A stretch of 64,000 bases of DNA from Tateyamaria omphalii (GTDB taxonomy: Bacteria > Pseudomonadota > Alphaproteobacteria > Rhodobacterales > Rhodobacteraceae), in contig NZ_JAHVHT010000001.1 in NCBI RefSeq assembly GCF_019802125.1, positions 1,054,001 to 1,118,000 of the forward strand, written 5' to 3'. The position numbers and the translations under genes were made by a program. Below the pieces are notes generated by a model, which was not told the DNA's origin, did no database searches, and worked only from the letters and a program-made list of their open reading frames with translations. Positions 25,486 through 34,869 of this stretch are shown here, in pieces. How positions within the stretch are numbered: the first letter of the stretch is position 1; each line of letters starts with the position of its first letter.

Positions 25486-26648
25486 GCGCGTTCGCCATGG
25501 ACGGCGAGGTCAAGGCCGTTCACTTCAGTTTCTTCATCCACGCGAAGCGGTGTGATGACGCGGACAACCAAGATTAGCACAACGGTCACAACGGTGGTGA
25601 AGACACCCACAATGACCAGCGATCCGAGCTGTGCCGCCCATGATCCCGCCCCAAAGGCCGCGATCATGATCGTACCAAAGATGCCGCCGACACCGTGTAC
25701 GGCAAAGACGTCCAGCGTGTCGTCGATTTTAAGCACATTGCGGATCAGCGTGACCGCTTCCTGGCAAAGCACACCCGCGACAGCGCCGATGATCAGTGCT
25801 TCAACAGGTCCTACAAAGCCGGAAGCGGGGGTGATCGAAGCGAGACCGGCAATCGTACCGGTGACCATGCCCACGAGCGACGCCTTTCCGAACTTGATCC
25901 GCTCCCACAGCGCCCAGGTCAGCGATGCGGTCGCGGCCGAAATGTGTGTGACCGTCAGCGCCATCGCTGCACCGCCGTCAGCGGCCAATTGCGATCCGCC
26001 ATTGAAGCCGAACCAACCGACCCACAACAGAGCGGCACCCATCATCACCATGCCCGGGTTGTGTGGTGGCGTGGTCTGGTTCCTGCGTGCGCCGAGGAAA
26101 ACCGCAAGGATCAACGCCGCGATCCCAGCGGTTTCGTGCACTACGATACCACCGGCAAAATCACGCACGCCTGTCTCGCCAAAGATGCCGCCATCGGCCA
26201 GCATACCACCGCCCCAGACCCAATGCACAACCGGCGCGTAGCACAAAAGCATCCAAAGCGCCGAGAACAGAAGGACAAACCCAAAGCCGATCCGCTCGAC
26301 ATAGGCGCCGACGATCAGGGCAGGGGTGATTATGGCGAAGGTCATCTGGAAGGCAAAAAACAGCACTTCCGGCAATGTGCCTGACAGGCTGTCGGCATCC
26401 ACGCCACTCAGCAGCAGCTTGTCCAGGCCACCCCAATAGCCCGAGCCGCCGCCGCCAAAGGCGATGGAATAGCCTGCCACAAACCACAGCACGCTCATCA
26501 GGCAGGCGATGGCATAGCAATGCATGAAAACGCTCAACACGTTGCGGGCGCGCACAAGGCCCCCGTAGAAAAGTGCAAGGCCTGGCAACGTCATCAGCAG
26601 TACCAGTGCGGTCGCCACGATGATCCAGGCGGTATCGGCTCCGTTCAT
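25467..26648 (-). CDS. amt: ammonium transporter (Amt/Rh family)
   Basis: 393 aa, about eleven membrane spans (WIIVATALVLLMTLPGLALFYGGLVR at the N-terminus). The twin pore histidines are present: His171 in GGIVVHETAGIAALI and His318 in DVFAVHGVGG. It conducts ammonium into the cell. The ATG at 26648 follows GGAGGGGACA; longer in-frame readings are proline-rich and lack a binding site. No glnK gene is adjacent, unlike the usual glnK-amtB pair, although the nitrogen regulators ntrBC lie 3.5 kb away. Confidence 0.95.
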   Translation of the reverse strand: MNGADTAWIIVATALVLLMTLPGLALFYGGLVRARNVLSVFMHCYAIACLMSVLWFVAGYSIAFGGGGSGYWGGLDKLLLSGVDADSLSGTLPEVLFFAFQMTFAIITPALIVGAYVERIGFGFVLLFSALWMLLCYAPVVHWVWGGGMLADGGIFGETGVRDFAGGIVVHETAGIAALILAVFLGARRNQTTPPHNPGMVMMGAALLWVGWFGFNGGSQLAADGGAAMALTVTHISAATASLTWALWERIKFGKASLVGMVTGTIAGLASITPASGFVGPVEALIIGAVAGVLCQEAVTLIRNVLKIDDTLDVFAVHGVGGIFGTIMIAAFGAGSWAAQLGSLVIVGVFTTVVTVVLILVVRVITPLRVDEETEVNGLDLAVHGERAYDVSS

Positions 26649-26816
26649 TGTCCCCTCCGGATTTTTATGTGGGTGGGGCTGTGGAGGAGGAGGGCTGCCA
26701 AAAAAAGAGGCAAGTCGCGTCAATGCTGCCTTTCCTGACGGCATTTTTATATTTGCGCAAAGAGTAGGCGGTTTTTATGGCGTTCTGCCTAAAAAAGCAT
26801 CTAAAGCGAAAGCGGG

Positions 26817-27290
26817 TCACATCGCCGAAAGGGCGCCCCTGAGCAGAGCCAGCGCATGGTCCCGTGCGGCGATCCGCACCTTGTCGCGCCCCAATGCCCC
26901 GAACTCGACCGTTTCGGTGCGTGGAGCGTGTTCGCCCGTGATCCCAAAGCAAACGCGGCCTTCGGGTTTGAACTCGGACCCACCGGGACCCGCGATGCCC
27001 GTGATCGACACCGCCAATTGAACGGGCGCATGCATCAGTGCCCCATATGCCATTTCCGCGGCCACCTGTTCGCTGACGGCACCATGTGCGTCGAGCGTGT
27101 CGGGACGTACGCCCAGCATCTCGATCTTGGCCTGGTTCGTATAGGTTACGAACCCGCGTTCAAATGCGACGGATGCCCCCGGAACATCTGTCAGTGCGGC
27201 AGCAACCAGACCGCCGGTACAGCTTTCGGCCGTTGCAAGCATCACTTGATTTTCTTTCGCAAGATCAATGATTTCCGATGCGCATGTCAT
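26817..27290 (-). CDS. pncC: nicotinamide-nucleotide amidase (CinA C-terminal family)
   Basis: 157 aa, the stand-alone CinA C-terminal domain. Catalytic Ser23 lies in AESCTGGLVAAALT; the GFVTYTNQAKIEMLGV and ITGIAGPGGSEFKPEG blocks are diagnostic. It deamidates nicotinamide mononucleotide to nicotinate mononucleotide, recycling NMN from NAD-dependent DNA ligase. It is the last gene of the ispD-ispF-pgpA-pncC run; its ATG overlaps the pgpA stop (ATGA). Confidence 0.93.
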   Translation of the reverse strand: MTCASEIIDLAKENQVMLATAESCTGGLVAAALTDVPGASVAFERGFVTYTNQAKIEMLGVRPDTLDAHGAVSEQVAAEMAYGALMHAPVQLAVSITGIAGPGGSEFKPEGRVCFGITGEHAPRTETVEFGALGRDKVRIAARDHALALLRGALSAM

Positions 27291-27781
27291 CCCATCAATA
27301 CCCCATGGGCAAGCGCGGCAAGGGCAATGACGCCGATGGCAGCGAAGACACCCGCGATCACGTCATCCAGCATCACGCCAAGTGGATCGCCACGCCGGTC
27401 GGCCCATCCGACAAGCCACGGCTTCCAGATGTCGAACAACCGAAAAAGAACAAAGGCGGCAACCCAGCCAGGCCACATCGCAAGGATGTCGATGCCCCGG
27501 TTCCACGCCGCATAGCTGAGGGGAAATAGCGCAATCCATTGGCCCACCACTTCGTCCGCGACAATCTCTGACGGGTCGTGATCGGCAGTGCCGGTGGTCA
27601 TTTCCTTCGTGGCCCACCAAGCGGCCGCGAAGTACACGACTGCGGCAAGGGCCAACACGGGAAATCCTCCGAGCATGTGCAGAGCCCATCCGACAGGCAG
27701 GGCCGCCAATGACCCCCATGTTCCAGGGGCGGGTCTCAAGTATCCCACGAAACAGGCCGTGCCCAAAATCCGGGCAATCAT
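27287..27781 (-). CDS. pgpA: phosphatidylglycerophosphatase A
   Basis: 164 aa, integral membrane PgpA. Blocks: [20 protein letters not shown] at the N-terminus, [20 protein letters not shown] (the conserved acidic, probably metal-binding, segment near 70-90), and [20 protein letters not shown] (about 130-149). It dephosphorylates phosphatidylglycerol phosphate to phosphatidylglycerol. The ATG at 27779-27781 overlaps the ispF stop (ATGA), which rules out the longer in-frame reading across ispF. Confidence 0.95.
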   Translation of the reverse strand: MIARILGTACFVGYLRPAPGTWGSLAALPVGWALHMLGGFPVLALAAVVYFAAAWWATKEMTTGTADHDPSEIVADEVVGQWIALFPLSYAAWNRGIDILAMWPGWVAAFVLFRLFDIWKPWLVGWADRRGDPLGVMLDDVIAGVFAAIGVIALAALAHGVLMG

Positions 27782-28257
27782 TGTCTTGCCAGCGCCGCTG
27801 TCGCGATGCAGGCGATACCTTCGCTGCGCCCGGTGAAGCCCAGCCGCTCCGATGTTGTCGCCTTGACCGATACGCGATCTTCGTCGAGCCCCATGATTTC
27901 GGCCATCACACTGCGCATCTGTGCGGCATGAGGGCCGATCTTGGGCTCTTCGCAGATCAGCGTGCAGTCCACGTTGCAAATTTCAAACCCGAGTTCGGCG
28001 GCCAACCCTACGGCATGACGAAGGAATATGTCGCTTGGCGCGCCTTTCCATTGCGGATCGCTCGGTGGAAAATGTTGACCGATGTCCCCACGCGCCAGCG
28101 CGCCATAGATCGCGTCGGTCACTGTGTGCATTCCAACATCCGCATCCGAATGGCCGATCAACCCGCGATCATGTGGCACCTCGACCCCGCACAACGTGAC
28201 GTGAGTGCCAGGCCCGAAAGCATGTACGTCAAACCCATTGCCCAGCCTAATGTCCAT
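27778..28257 (-). CDS. ispF: 2-C-methyl-D-erythritol 2,4-cyclodiphosphate synthase
   Basis: 159 aa, full IspF. The zinc ligands DVHAFG (Asp-x-His at 10-12) and the [30 protein letters not shown] block are intact, as is the C-terminal [16 protein letters not shown]. It is a step of the MEP isoprenoid pathway. In many alphaproteobacteria ispD and ispF are one fused gene; here ispF starts 11 bases before the end of ispD in a different frame, so they are separate but tightly coupled. Confidence 0.97.
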   Translation of the reverse strand: MDIRLGNGFDVHAFGPGTHVTLCGVEVPHDRGLIGHSDADVGMHTVTDAIYGALARGDIGQHFPPSDPQWKGAPSDIFLRHAVGLAAELGFEICNVDCTLICEEPKIGPHAAQMRSVMAEIMGLDEDRVSVKATTSERLGFTGRSEGIACIATAALARQ

Positions 28258-28912
28258 TGCGCCCTCTCAAGATCCGGTCCGCCCGCGCGAAATCTGCGGG
28301 CAAGGTGATTTTCAGATTGTCTTCGTCTCCGGGCACAATCGCAACGTCCAGTCCATGTGCCCGCGCGACTTCTACGTCATCCACGGCGCCACCGGGATGC
28401 GCTGCATGCGCTGCGCGGATGGCGTTGAGTTGAAATCCTTGCGGTGTCTGTGCGCGGTACAGGCCGGTGCGATCCTTCATACCAGTGACCTGACCATTCG
28501 CGCCGGTCCAGAGCGCATCCGTAACCGGTACCGCCGGTGCTGCACAGGGTGTTTGGTGCAGGGCGGCGATCACGTCTGAGATGGTTTTTGCAGTGACCAA
28601 CGGTCTTGCGACATCATGGATCAGCACGGCTTCGGATCTGCGCACGGCATCCAGACCGTTGCGCACGGATCCGGCCCGATCTGCACCGCCTGCGACATAT
28701 GTCATGTCGTGCAGTTCCAGTGCGGTCAGCCTGTCCTCATCTTGCGGGTTGAGGACCAGGACGACCTCCGTAACCTCCGGATGTCTGGCAAAGACCTCAA
28801 GCGTGTGCGCGATAACGGGCCGCCCTTGCAGCATTTGCCATTGTTTCGGCATATCGCCACCCGCGCGGATGCCGCGACCCGCTGCGACGATCACTGCAGC
28901 AACACCATTCAT
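28247..28912 (-). CDS. ispD: 2-C-methyl-D-erythritol 4-phosphate cytidylyltransferase
   Basis: 221 aa, full IspD. The CTP-binding signature [21 protein letters not shown] begins at residue 4, followed by [10 protein letters not shown] (metal/substrate) and [15 protein letters not shown]. It transfers CMP to methylerythritol phosphate. It heads the four-gene run ispD-ispF-pgpA-pncC and is divergent from dusB across 182 bases. Confidence 0.97.
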   Translation of the reverse strand: MNGVAAVIVAAGRGIRAGGDMPKQWQMLQGRPVIAHTLEVFARHPEVTEVVLVLNPQDEDRLTALELHDMTYVAGGADRAGSVRNGLDAVRRSEAVLIHDVARPLVTAKTISDVIAALHQTPCAAPAVPVTDALWTGANGQVTGMKDRTGLYRAQTPQGFQLNAIRAAHAAHPGGAVDDVEVARAHGLDVAIVPGDEDNLKITLPADFARADRILRGRNGH

Positions 28913-29094
28913 CGCGGATGTTTCCTATTCATGCACGTTCTCTAGGCGCAGATAGACAGCCTGTCCATGACTCTTGAATGTGCACAAATAATAGGCGATT
29001 GCCCGCCGCGTTGTTCCCAAACACGTTTGAGACAATTGAGAAAACCCCTCTGCTGCAGTACCAATAAGCAGCGCACAAGTATTAGGCATTAAGC

Positions 29095-30075
29095 ATGGCC
29101 GCAGGCCCCCTCGACATGATTGCACCTGTGATGTTGGCCCCGATGGCTGGAATCACCGACCTGCCGTTCCGGTCCTTGGTGGCACGGTTCGGTGCAGGCA
29201 TGGTTGTGTCCGAGATGGTCGCGAGCCATGACATGCTCAACGCGCGCCCCGGTAGTCGCGAGAAAGCAGAGCTTGGTCTTGGCGCCGAAGGGACTGCCGT
29301 CCAACTTGCTGGGCGAGAGGCCGCGCCGATGGCCGAGGCTGCCAAAATGGTAGAAGGACAGGGCGCGCGCGTTATCGACATCAACATGGGTTGCCCCGCC
29401 AAGAAGGTGGTGAATGGCTATTCCGGTTCCGCGCTGATGCGCGATCCAGACCACGCGCTAACCTTGATCGAAGCGGTTGTGAATGCCGTTGATATCCCGG
29501 TGACCCTGAAAACCCGGTTGGGTTGGGATGGCGCATTGATGAACGCGCCAGACATCGCTGCACGGGCCGAAGCGGCGGGCATCCGCCAGATTGTGATCCA
29601 CGGTCGCACACGATGCCAGTTCTACAAGGGACGGGCGGATTGGGCGGCGATCCGGGCTGTTGTCGAGGCCGTCGATATTCCCGTGATTGCGAATGGTGAC
29701 ATAGTCGACACCGCGACTGCGCGCCAAGCGCTCGACCGGTCGGGTGCGCATGGCGTCATGATCGGGCGTGGCGCGCAAGGCAAACCGTGGCTGTTGGCAG
29801 AGATTGCTCATGCGCTCTACGGCACGCCCGCACCGCAGATGCCGCGCGGCGATGCCTTTGCCGAGATGGTGATGGGCCACTACGACGACATGCTGAAATT
29901 CTACGGTGATCTTCTTGGCCTGCGCGTTGCGCGCAAGCATCTGGGTTGGTTCATGGAGACTGCGGGCACGCCCGCCGATCTGCGCCGCGCCGTTCTGACC
30001 GCCAAGACGCCCAAAGCCACGATGGAGCTTCTGCCCCGCGCATTGTGCCCCGAAACCGGGATGGCAGCAGCATGA
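29095..30075 (+). CDS. dusB: tRNA-dihydrouridine synthase B (NifR3)
   Basis: 326 aa, FMN-binding TIM barrel. N-terminal LAPMAGITDLPFRSL and catalytic Cys100 in INMGCPAKKVVNGYSGSALMRD are diagnostic. It reduces specific uridines in tRNA to dihydrouridine. In Rhodobacter the same gene is nifR3, first of the nifR3-ntrB-ntrC operon, and that layout is kept here. The stop overlaps the ntrB start (ATGA). Confidence 0.97.
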   Translation: MAAGPLDMIAPVMLAPMAGITDLPFRSLVARFGAGMVVSEMVASHDMLNARPGSREKAELGLGAEGTAVQLAGREAAPMAEAAKMVEGQGARVIDINMGCPAKKVVNGYSGSALMRDPDHALTLIEAVVNAVDIPVTLKTRLGWDGALMNAPDIAARAEAAGIRQIVIHGRTRCQFYKGRADWAAIRAVVEAVDIPVIANGDIVDTATARQALDRSGAHGVMIGRGAQGKPWLLAEIAHALYGTPAPQMPRGDAFAEMVMGHYDDMLKFYGDLLGLRVARKHLGWFMETAGTPADLRRAVLTAKTPKATMELLPRALCPETGMAAA

Positions 30076-31163
30076 CGGGGGCAGGGGATCTCTGGGCGTC
30101 GTTGCCCGTCCCGGTCATCATCATCGGGCCGCAGGACGATATCGTGGACATCAATTCCGCAGCCGAAGGGTTCTTCAATTCTTCGGTCAAGACGATGAAG
30201 GGCCTGCCGCTTTGGGACGAATTGGCGGTCGACGCGCCGCTGGAAGACAACCTCGCCCGCGCCCGCAAGAATGGTACTCCGCTTTTCGTCAATGACGTGG
30301 ACGTGGGCCACGGCCAGCGCGCACCGCTGCAATGTGCGCTGCAGATCGCACCGCTGATCGGTGCCCCGGATCATATGGTCCTGATGATCTCGCCCCGCGA
30401 ATTATCGGGCCGGATGACCCAAAACCATTCGGTTAAGTCAGCAGCCAAGTCAGCCATCGGCATGGCCGAGATGCTGGCGCACGAGATCAAGAACCCGCTC
30501 GCGGGCATCACCGGCGCGGCACAGTTGCTGAGCATGAACCTCAAGCCTCAGGACCTGGAACTGACCGACCTGATCGTGGAGGAGGGGCGGCGTATCGTAA
30601 AGCTGCTCGAACAGGTCGAACAGTTTGGCAATCTGTCTCCGCCGGACCTGAAGGCCGTGAACATCCACGACGTTCTGGACCGGGCGCGCCGCTCCGCGCT
30701 GCTGGGCTTCGGCGCGCAAATGAAGATCATCGAAGACTACGATCCGTCTTTGCCGCTCGCCTATGGTGATCCGGACAAACTGCTGCAAGTGGTGCTCAAC
30801 CTGCTCAAGAATGCTTCGGAAGCGTCGGGCGACAGTGGCGGCACGATCCGCCTGCACAGCTATTTCGAGCATTCCTTCCGCTTGCGCCGCGCCGATGGGT
30901 CGGGCCAGTCGCTTCCCCTGCAAATCGAAATCATTGATGACGGCCCCGGTCTGCCCGAGGCCATCGCCGCCGACATCTTCGACCCGTTTGTCTCGGGCAA
31001 GGAAAACGGCACTGGGCTGGGGCTTGCGCTGGTGTCCAAGATCATTTCCGACCACGGCGGCTGGATCTCCGTCACCTCCGTCCCGGGCAAAACCGTTTTC
31101 CGCCTTTCGCTGCCCCGCGCGCCGAAGGCGGCGCAACTTCATTCCGACCAACCAAAGGACTAG
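30072..31163 (+). CDS. ntrB: nitrogen regulation sensor kinase NtrB
   Basis: 363 aa, soluble. A PAS domain (about 8-110; VIIIGPQDDIVDINSAAEGFF), the HisKA H-box AEMLAHEIKNPLAGITGAAQLL (near 137) and the HATPase boxes VVLNLLKNASEA, DDGPGLP and GTGLGLALVSKI are present. It phosphorylates or dephosphorylates NtrC according to the PII signal of nitrogen status. The ATG at 30072 overlaps the dusB TGA; NtrC follows after 3 bases. Confidence 0.97.
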   Translation: MTGAGDLWASLPVPVIIIGPQDDIVDINSAAEGFFNSSVKTMKGLPLWDELAVDAPLEDNLARARKNGTPLFVNDVDVGHGQRAPLQCALQIAPLIGAPDHMVLMISPRELSGRMTQNHSVKSAAKSAIGMAEMLAHEIKNPLAGITGAAQLLSMNLKPQDLELTDLIVEEGRRIVKLLEQVEQFGNLSPPDLKAVNIHDVLDRARRSALLGFGAQMKIIEDYDPSLPLAYGDPDKLLQVVLNLLKNASEASGDSGGTIRLHSYFEHSFRLRRADGSGQSLPLQIEIIDDGPGLPEAIAADIFDPFVSGKENGTGLGLALVSKIISDHGGWISVTSVPGKTVFRLSLPRAPKAAQLHSDQPKD

Positions 31164-31166
31164 CAC

Positions 31167-32528
31167 ATGGATGGCACCGTTCTTGTTGCCGATGACGACC
31201 GCACGATCCGCACCGTTCTGACTCAGGCGCTCACCCGCGCCGGGTGCAAGGTCCATGCGACCTCCAGCCTTACAACGCTCATGCGCTGGGTCGGCGAGGG
31301 CAAGGGCGACGTGGTTATCTCGGACGTGATGATGCCCGACGGCAACGGGCTCGAGATGCTGCCGAAGATTTCCGAAGATCGCCCCGGATTGCCGGTCATC
31401 GTCATCAGTGCTCAGAACACCATCATGACGGCCATCCAGGCGGCCGAGGCCGAAGCATATGACTACTTGCCGAAACCGTTCGATCTGCCCGACCTGATGA
31501 AACGGACGGCCAAGGCGCTGGAGCAAAAGGCCCACGCGCCTGCGCGCGAAGAAGAGGTGGACCGCCCCGACGAGCTGCCGCTCGTGGGCCGCACCGCCAT
31601 CATGCAGGCGCTTTACCGTGTCGTCGCGCGGGTCATGAACACCGACCTGCCGGTCCTGATCTGGGGCGAAAGTGGCACCGGAAAATCGCTGATCGCCCGC
31701 GCCATCCACGACTTCTCCGACCGGCGTACACTGCCGTTTGTCACGGTGACCGCATCTGAACTTCAGGACCTCGAAGGCCCGGCGCGCGTGCTTGCACGGG
31801 TCAAGGGCGGCACGCTTCTCATTGACGAAATCGGCGACATCCCCGAGGAAATCCAGGCCCGCATCGTCCGCATGATGGACACGCCCGGCGAATATGTTCC
31901 ACGCTTTCTCGCAACCTCGCAAACCGATCTGACCGCAGCGATGGAGGCAGGTCAGGTGCGCAAGGATCTCTACTACCGGCTCTCCGGCGCCACGCTCAAT
32001 GTGCCCGCCCTGCGCGAACGGGTCGACGACATCCCGCTTCTGGCCGAGCACTTCCTGCTCAAGGGCGAAAAGACGGGCCAGCCGCGCCGCGTCCTCTCCG
32101 AAGCGGCAGCCGAGATCTTCCGCACCTATTCCTGGCCCGGCAACGTGCGCCAATTGGAAAACGCGGTCCGCCGCCTCGGCCTCACCAGCCGTGCTGTCGA
32201 AATCTCGGCCTCCGAAGTCGAACAGGTGCTCGGCAGCCAGCCCGAATTGGAACCGATCCGCAGCGCAGGTGATACAGAAAAACTGGGCGCATCGGTCGCA
32301 CGCCACCTCAAACGCTATTTTGATCTGCACGGAAACATGCTGCCGCCACCAGGGCTCTATCAGCGCATCTTGCGCGAAGTCGAAGCGCCGCTGATCGAAA
32401 TCGCCCTCGACGCCACCGGCGGGAACCAGGCAAAATGCGCTGACCTGCTGGGCATCAACCGAAATACATTGCGCAAGAAAATCACAGATCTGGATATTGA
32501 GGTGACACGCCGCCGCAAGTTGATGTAA
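31167..32528 (+). CDS. ntrC: nitrogen regulation response regulator NtrC, GAFTGA-less
   Basis: 453 aa: receiver (1-120, phospho-acceptor Asp53 in ISDVMMPDG), AAA+ domain (Walker [23 protein letters not shown] as Walker B) and a Fis-type helix-turn-helix at the C-terminus ([20 protein letters not shown]). The L1 loop that carries GAFTGA in sigma-54 activators is missing: the sequence goes from [10 protein letters not shown] to [16 protein letters not shown]. Rhodobacter capsulatus NtrC has the same deletion and activates sigma-70 polymerase; this protein probably does too. It regulates nitrogen assimilation. Confidence 0.96.
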   Translation: MDGTVLVADDDRTIRTVLTQALTRAGCKVHATSSLTTLMRWVGEGKGDVVISDVMMPDGNGLEMLPKISEDRPGLPVIVISAQNTIMTAIQAAEAEAYDYLPKPFDLPDLMKRTAKALEQKAHAPAREEEVDRPDELPLVGRTAIMQALYRVVARVMNTDLPVLIWGESGTGKSLIARAIHDFSDRRTLPFVTVTASELQDLEGPARVLARVKGGTLLIDEIGDIPEEIQARIVRMMDTPGEYVPRFLATSQTDLTAAMEAGQVRKDLYYRLSGATLNVPALRERVDDIPLLAEHFLLKGEKTGQPRRVLSEAAAEIFRTYSWPGNVRQLENAVRRLGLTSRAVEISASEVEQVLGSQPELEPIRSAGDTEKLGASVARHLKRYFDLHGNMLPPPGLYQRILREVEAPLIEIALDATGGNQAKCADLLGINRNTLRKKITDLDIEVTRRRKLM

Positions 32529-32628
32529 TACTGCCACACAACCCGTGGCATCTGCGCCGCAACGGTGCAGCCGATCACGGGATATGGCGGTAAGGCACTT
32601 TTGTGCCACATCATCGAGGGCGCACGAA

Positions 32629-34869
32629 GTGGCATCCGGAACACGCACCAGCTGGTGGCTGACGCTGGGTCGATTGCGAAGACGCAGGCGCGTGCGCAAT
32701 TTTGCGACGCTGGGGCTGGTCCTATTGGGCCCGGTGTTGGCGCTGGCAACTTTCCTTGTACTGGGCTCGGTTGATCAGGGTGCGAACGCATTGTCGCTGC
32801 GGCTCGTTCTGCTGGCCGACCTTGTCTATGTGCTTTTGGTGGGCGCGCTTGTCCTATCGCAGATCGCGCGGCTGATCGCGGCACGACGGGCCAAATCCGC
32901 AGGCTCGCGCCTGCACCTCCGTCTCACCGGCGTGTTTGCCCTTCTGGCCCTGCTTCCAACCGTGACCGTCGCGGTCTTTGCCGGTCTCACGGTCAATATC
33001 GGGCTTGAGGGCTGGTTCTCTGAGCGTGTCAGCCGCGTGGTGGGCGCGTCACTTGCTGCCGCCGAAGCCTACGAATTCGAACAGCGCGAAGATCTGATCA
33101 CGGATGCCCGCGCGCTCGCGCGCTACATCGATACGGTACGTGGCGCCCAGATCGTGAGCGACCGCGAGGTGCTGACAGAAGGTCAGCTTCAGGTTCAGCG
33201 CGGCCTTCGCGAAGCCTTTATCATCGACGGCACCGGCGACATCCGTGCGCGGGGCGACCGCTCGTACCTCTTTGATTTCGAACAACCTTCGGCGGATCAG
33301 ATCAAACAGTCGCGTGATGCCGGTGGGCTTATGATCCAAGACTGGGACAACAACGAATTCCGCGCGTTGGTGCCATTGGCCAGCTACGTGGATCGGTTCG
33401 TCTATGTCAGCCGCGATGTGGACGGTGAAATCCTGTCGCTGTTGGATGAAACCAAGGAAACCGTCCGCCTGTATCAGCAGCTTGAAAGCGAGCGCGGCAC
33501 GGTCCTGTTCCAATTTGGGCTTTTGTACCTTGGGTTTGCTGTCATCCTGATCCTCGCGGCAATTTGGTTGGGGCTTTGGTTCGCCGAACGGCTGTCCGGT
33601 CCCGTCGGTCGACTGACTGGAGCGGCACAGCGCGTCGGCGCGGGCGATCTGGACGTGCAGGTGCGTGAGGAGGAGGGCGACGACGAAATCGCCATGCTCG
33701 GGCGGTACTTCAACCAGATGACCAAGCAGCTCAAGGGCCAGCGCCAAACACTGCTCGCCAACACGGAACAGATCGAACGCCGCAGGCGCCTCTTCGATTC
33801 GGTGCTGAGCTCGGTCACCTCCGGCGTTGTCGGCGTGGACTCCAAGGGCTGCGTGACCTTCGTCAATCCATCCGCCGCGCGACTGCTGGATTGGCAGGAG
33901 GGGCGCGAGGCCGTTCCGCTCGCGGTGGCTGTCCCGGAATTCGCGGCGCTCTTTGCGTTGCTCAGGGCCGGACCGCAAGAGGTGGCGACGGGTGAGGTCA
34001 AAGTGACTCGCAACGGCCATCTGGAAAACCTGCTGGTCCGTATGGCAACCCGCCGCAGCGTGGAAGGCACGCTCGAAGGGTATGTGGTGGCCTTCGATGA
34101 CGTGACCGATCTCGTCTCGGCACAGCGCATGGCGGCGTGGGGCGATGTGGCCCGGCGCATCGCGCATGAAATCAAAAACCCGCTCACGCCCATCCAACTC
34201 AGTGCCGAGCGTATCAAGCGCAAGTTCAGTCCCAAGGTCGGAGAGGAGAGCGACAGCCTCGAACAGATGACCGATGTCATCGTGCGCCAGACCGGCGATC
34301 TGCGCCGCATTGTCGATGAGTTTTCGAAATTCGCGCGCATGCCTGAGCCGGAGCGCAAGAGCGAGGATCTGACCCAGCTTGTTCAGGACGCTGTCCTATT
34401 GCAGCAGTCCGGCCAACCCGACGTGCAGATCGTGGCGGATTTGCCGGACATGGCGATACATGCGGAGGTCGATGCCACGATGATCTCTCAGGCGCTGACA
34501 AACTTGGTGAAGAACGGCGGTGAAGCCATTGAAATATTGAAGCAAAAAGGTGTTCCTGAAGGACACTCTCCGCGCATCGAGGTCGCGATGAAGACGGACC
34601 CGACCGGTGCCGTGATCACGATTTCAGACAACGGTGTCGGCCTGCCGGAGGATCGCGCGCGCTTGTTCGAGCCGTACGTCACCACCCGCGACGAGGGCAC
34701 CGGTCTAGGCCTGCCCATCGTCAAGAAGATCATCGAAGAACACGGGGGCACCTTGACCCTCGAAGACGCGGCCCCGTTTGCGGGCCAGACCCATAGCGGC
34801 GCCATGGCGGTCATCACATTGCCCGTCCTGGCACATGCACCAGCAGTTGAGGAAGAGGAAGCGGTATGA
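32629..34869 (+). CDS. ntrY: sensor histidine kinase NtrY
   Basis: 746 aa, membrane sensor kinase. Four hydrophobic segments are visible (about 20-45, 55-77, 92-115 and a fourth near 300), then HAMP (about 325-375), PAS (near 390-480), the H-box RRIAHEIKNPLTPIQLSAERI and ATPase boxes NLVKNGGEAI, DNGVGLP and GTGLGLPIVKKI. I chose GTG 32629 because GAGGG lies 8 bases upstream; an in-frame start at 32545 is possible. It pairs with NtrX, whose ATG overlaps its stop (ATGA). The NtrYX signal is debated (nitrogen, redox or envelope). Confidence 0.95.
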   Translation: MASGTRTSWWLTLGRLRRRRRVRNFATLGLVLLGPVLALATFLVLGSVDQGANALSLRLVLLADLVYVLLVGALVLSQIARLIAARRAKSAGSRLHLRLTGVFALLALLPTVTVAVFAGLTVNIGLEGWFSERVSRVVGASLAAAEAYEFEQREDLITDARALARYIDTVRGAQIVSDREVLTEGQLQVQRGLREAFIIDGTGDIRARGDRSYLFDFEQPSADQIKQSRDAGGLMIQDWDNNEFRALVPLASYVDRFVYVSRDVDGEILSLLDETKETVRLYQQLESERGTVLFQFGLLYLGFAVILILAAIWLGLWFAERLSGPVGRLTGAAQRVGAGDLDVQVREEEGDDEIAMLGRYFNQMTKQLKGQRQTLLANTEQIERRRRLFDSVLSSVTSGVVGVDSKGCVTFVNPSAARLLDWQEGREAVPLAVAVPEFAALFALLRAGPQEVATGEVKVTRNGHLENLLVRMATRRSVEGTLEGYVVAFDDVTDLVSAQRMAAWGDVARRIAHEIKNPLTPIQLSAERIKRKFSPKVGEESDSLEQMTDVIVRQTGDLRRIVDEFSKFARMPEPERKSEDLTQLVQDAVLLQQSGQPDVQIVADLPDMAIHAEVDATMISQALTNLVKNGGEAIEILKQKGVPEGHSPRIEVAMKTDPTGAVITISDNGVGLPEDRARLFEPYVTTRDEGTGLGLPIVKKIIEEHGGTLTLEDAAPFAGQTHSGAMAVITLPVLAHAPAVEEEEAV

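Noticed and set aside
26740-26761. sigma-54 promoter upstream of amt (GG...GC words)
   Set aside because: The GG to GC distance is 15 bases instead of 12 and the orientation is wrong for amt.
30450-32699. 749-aa reading frame on the minus strand across ntrB/ntrC
   Set aside because: It is fully antisense to ntrB and ntrC, whose motifs are intact, and has low-complexity composition typical of the mirror frame in G+C-rich DNA.
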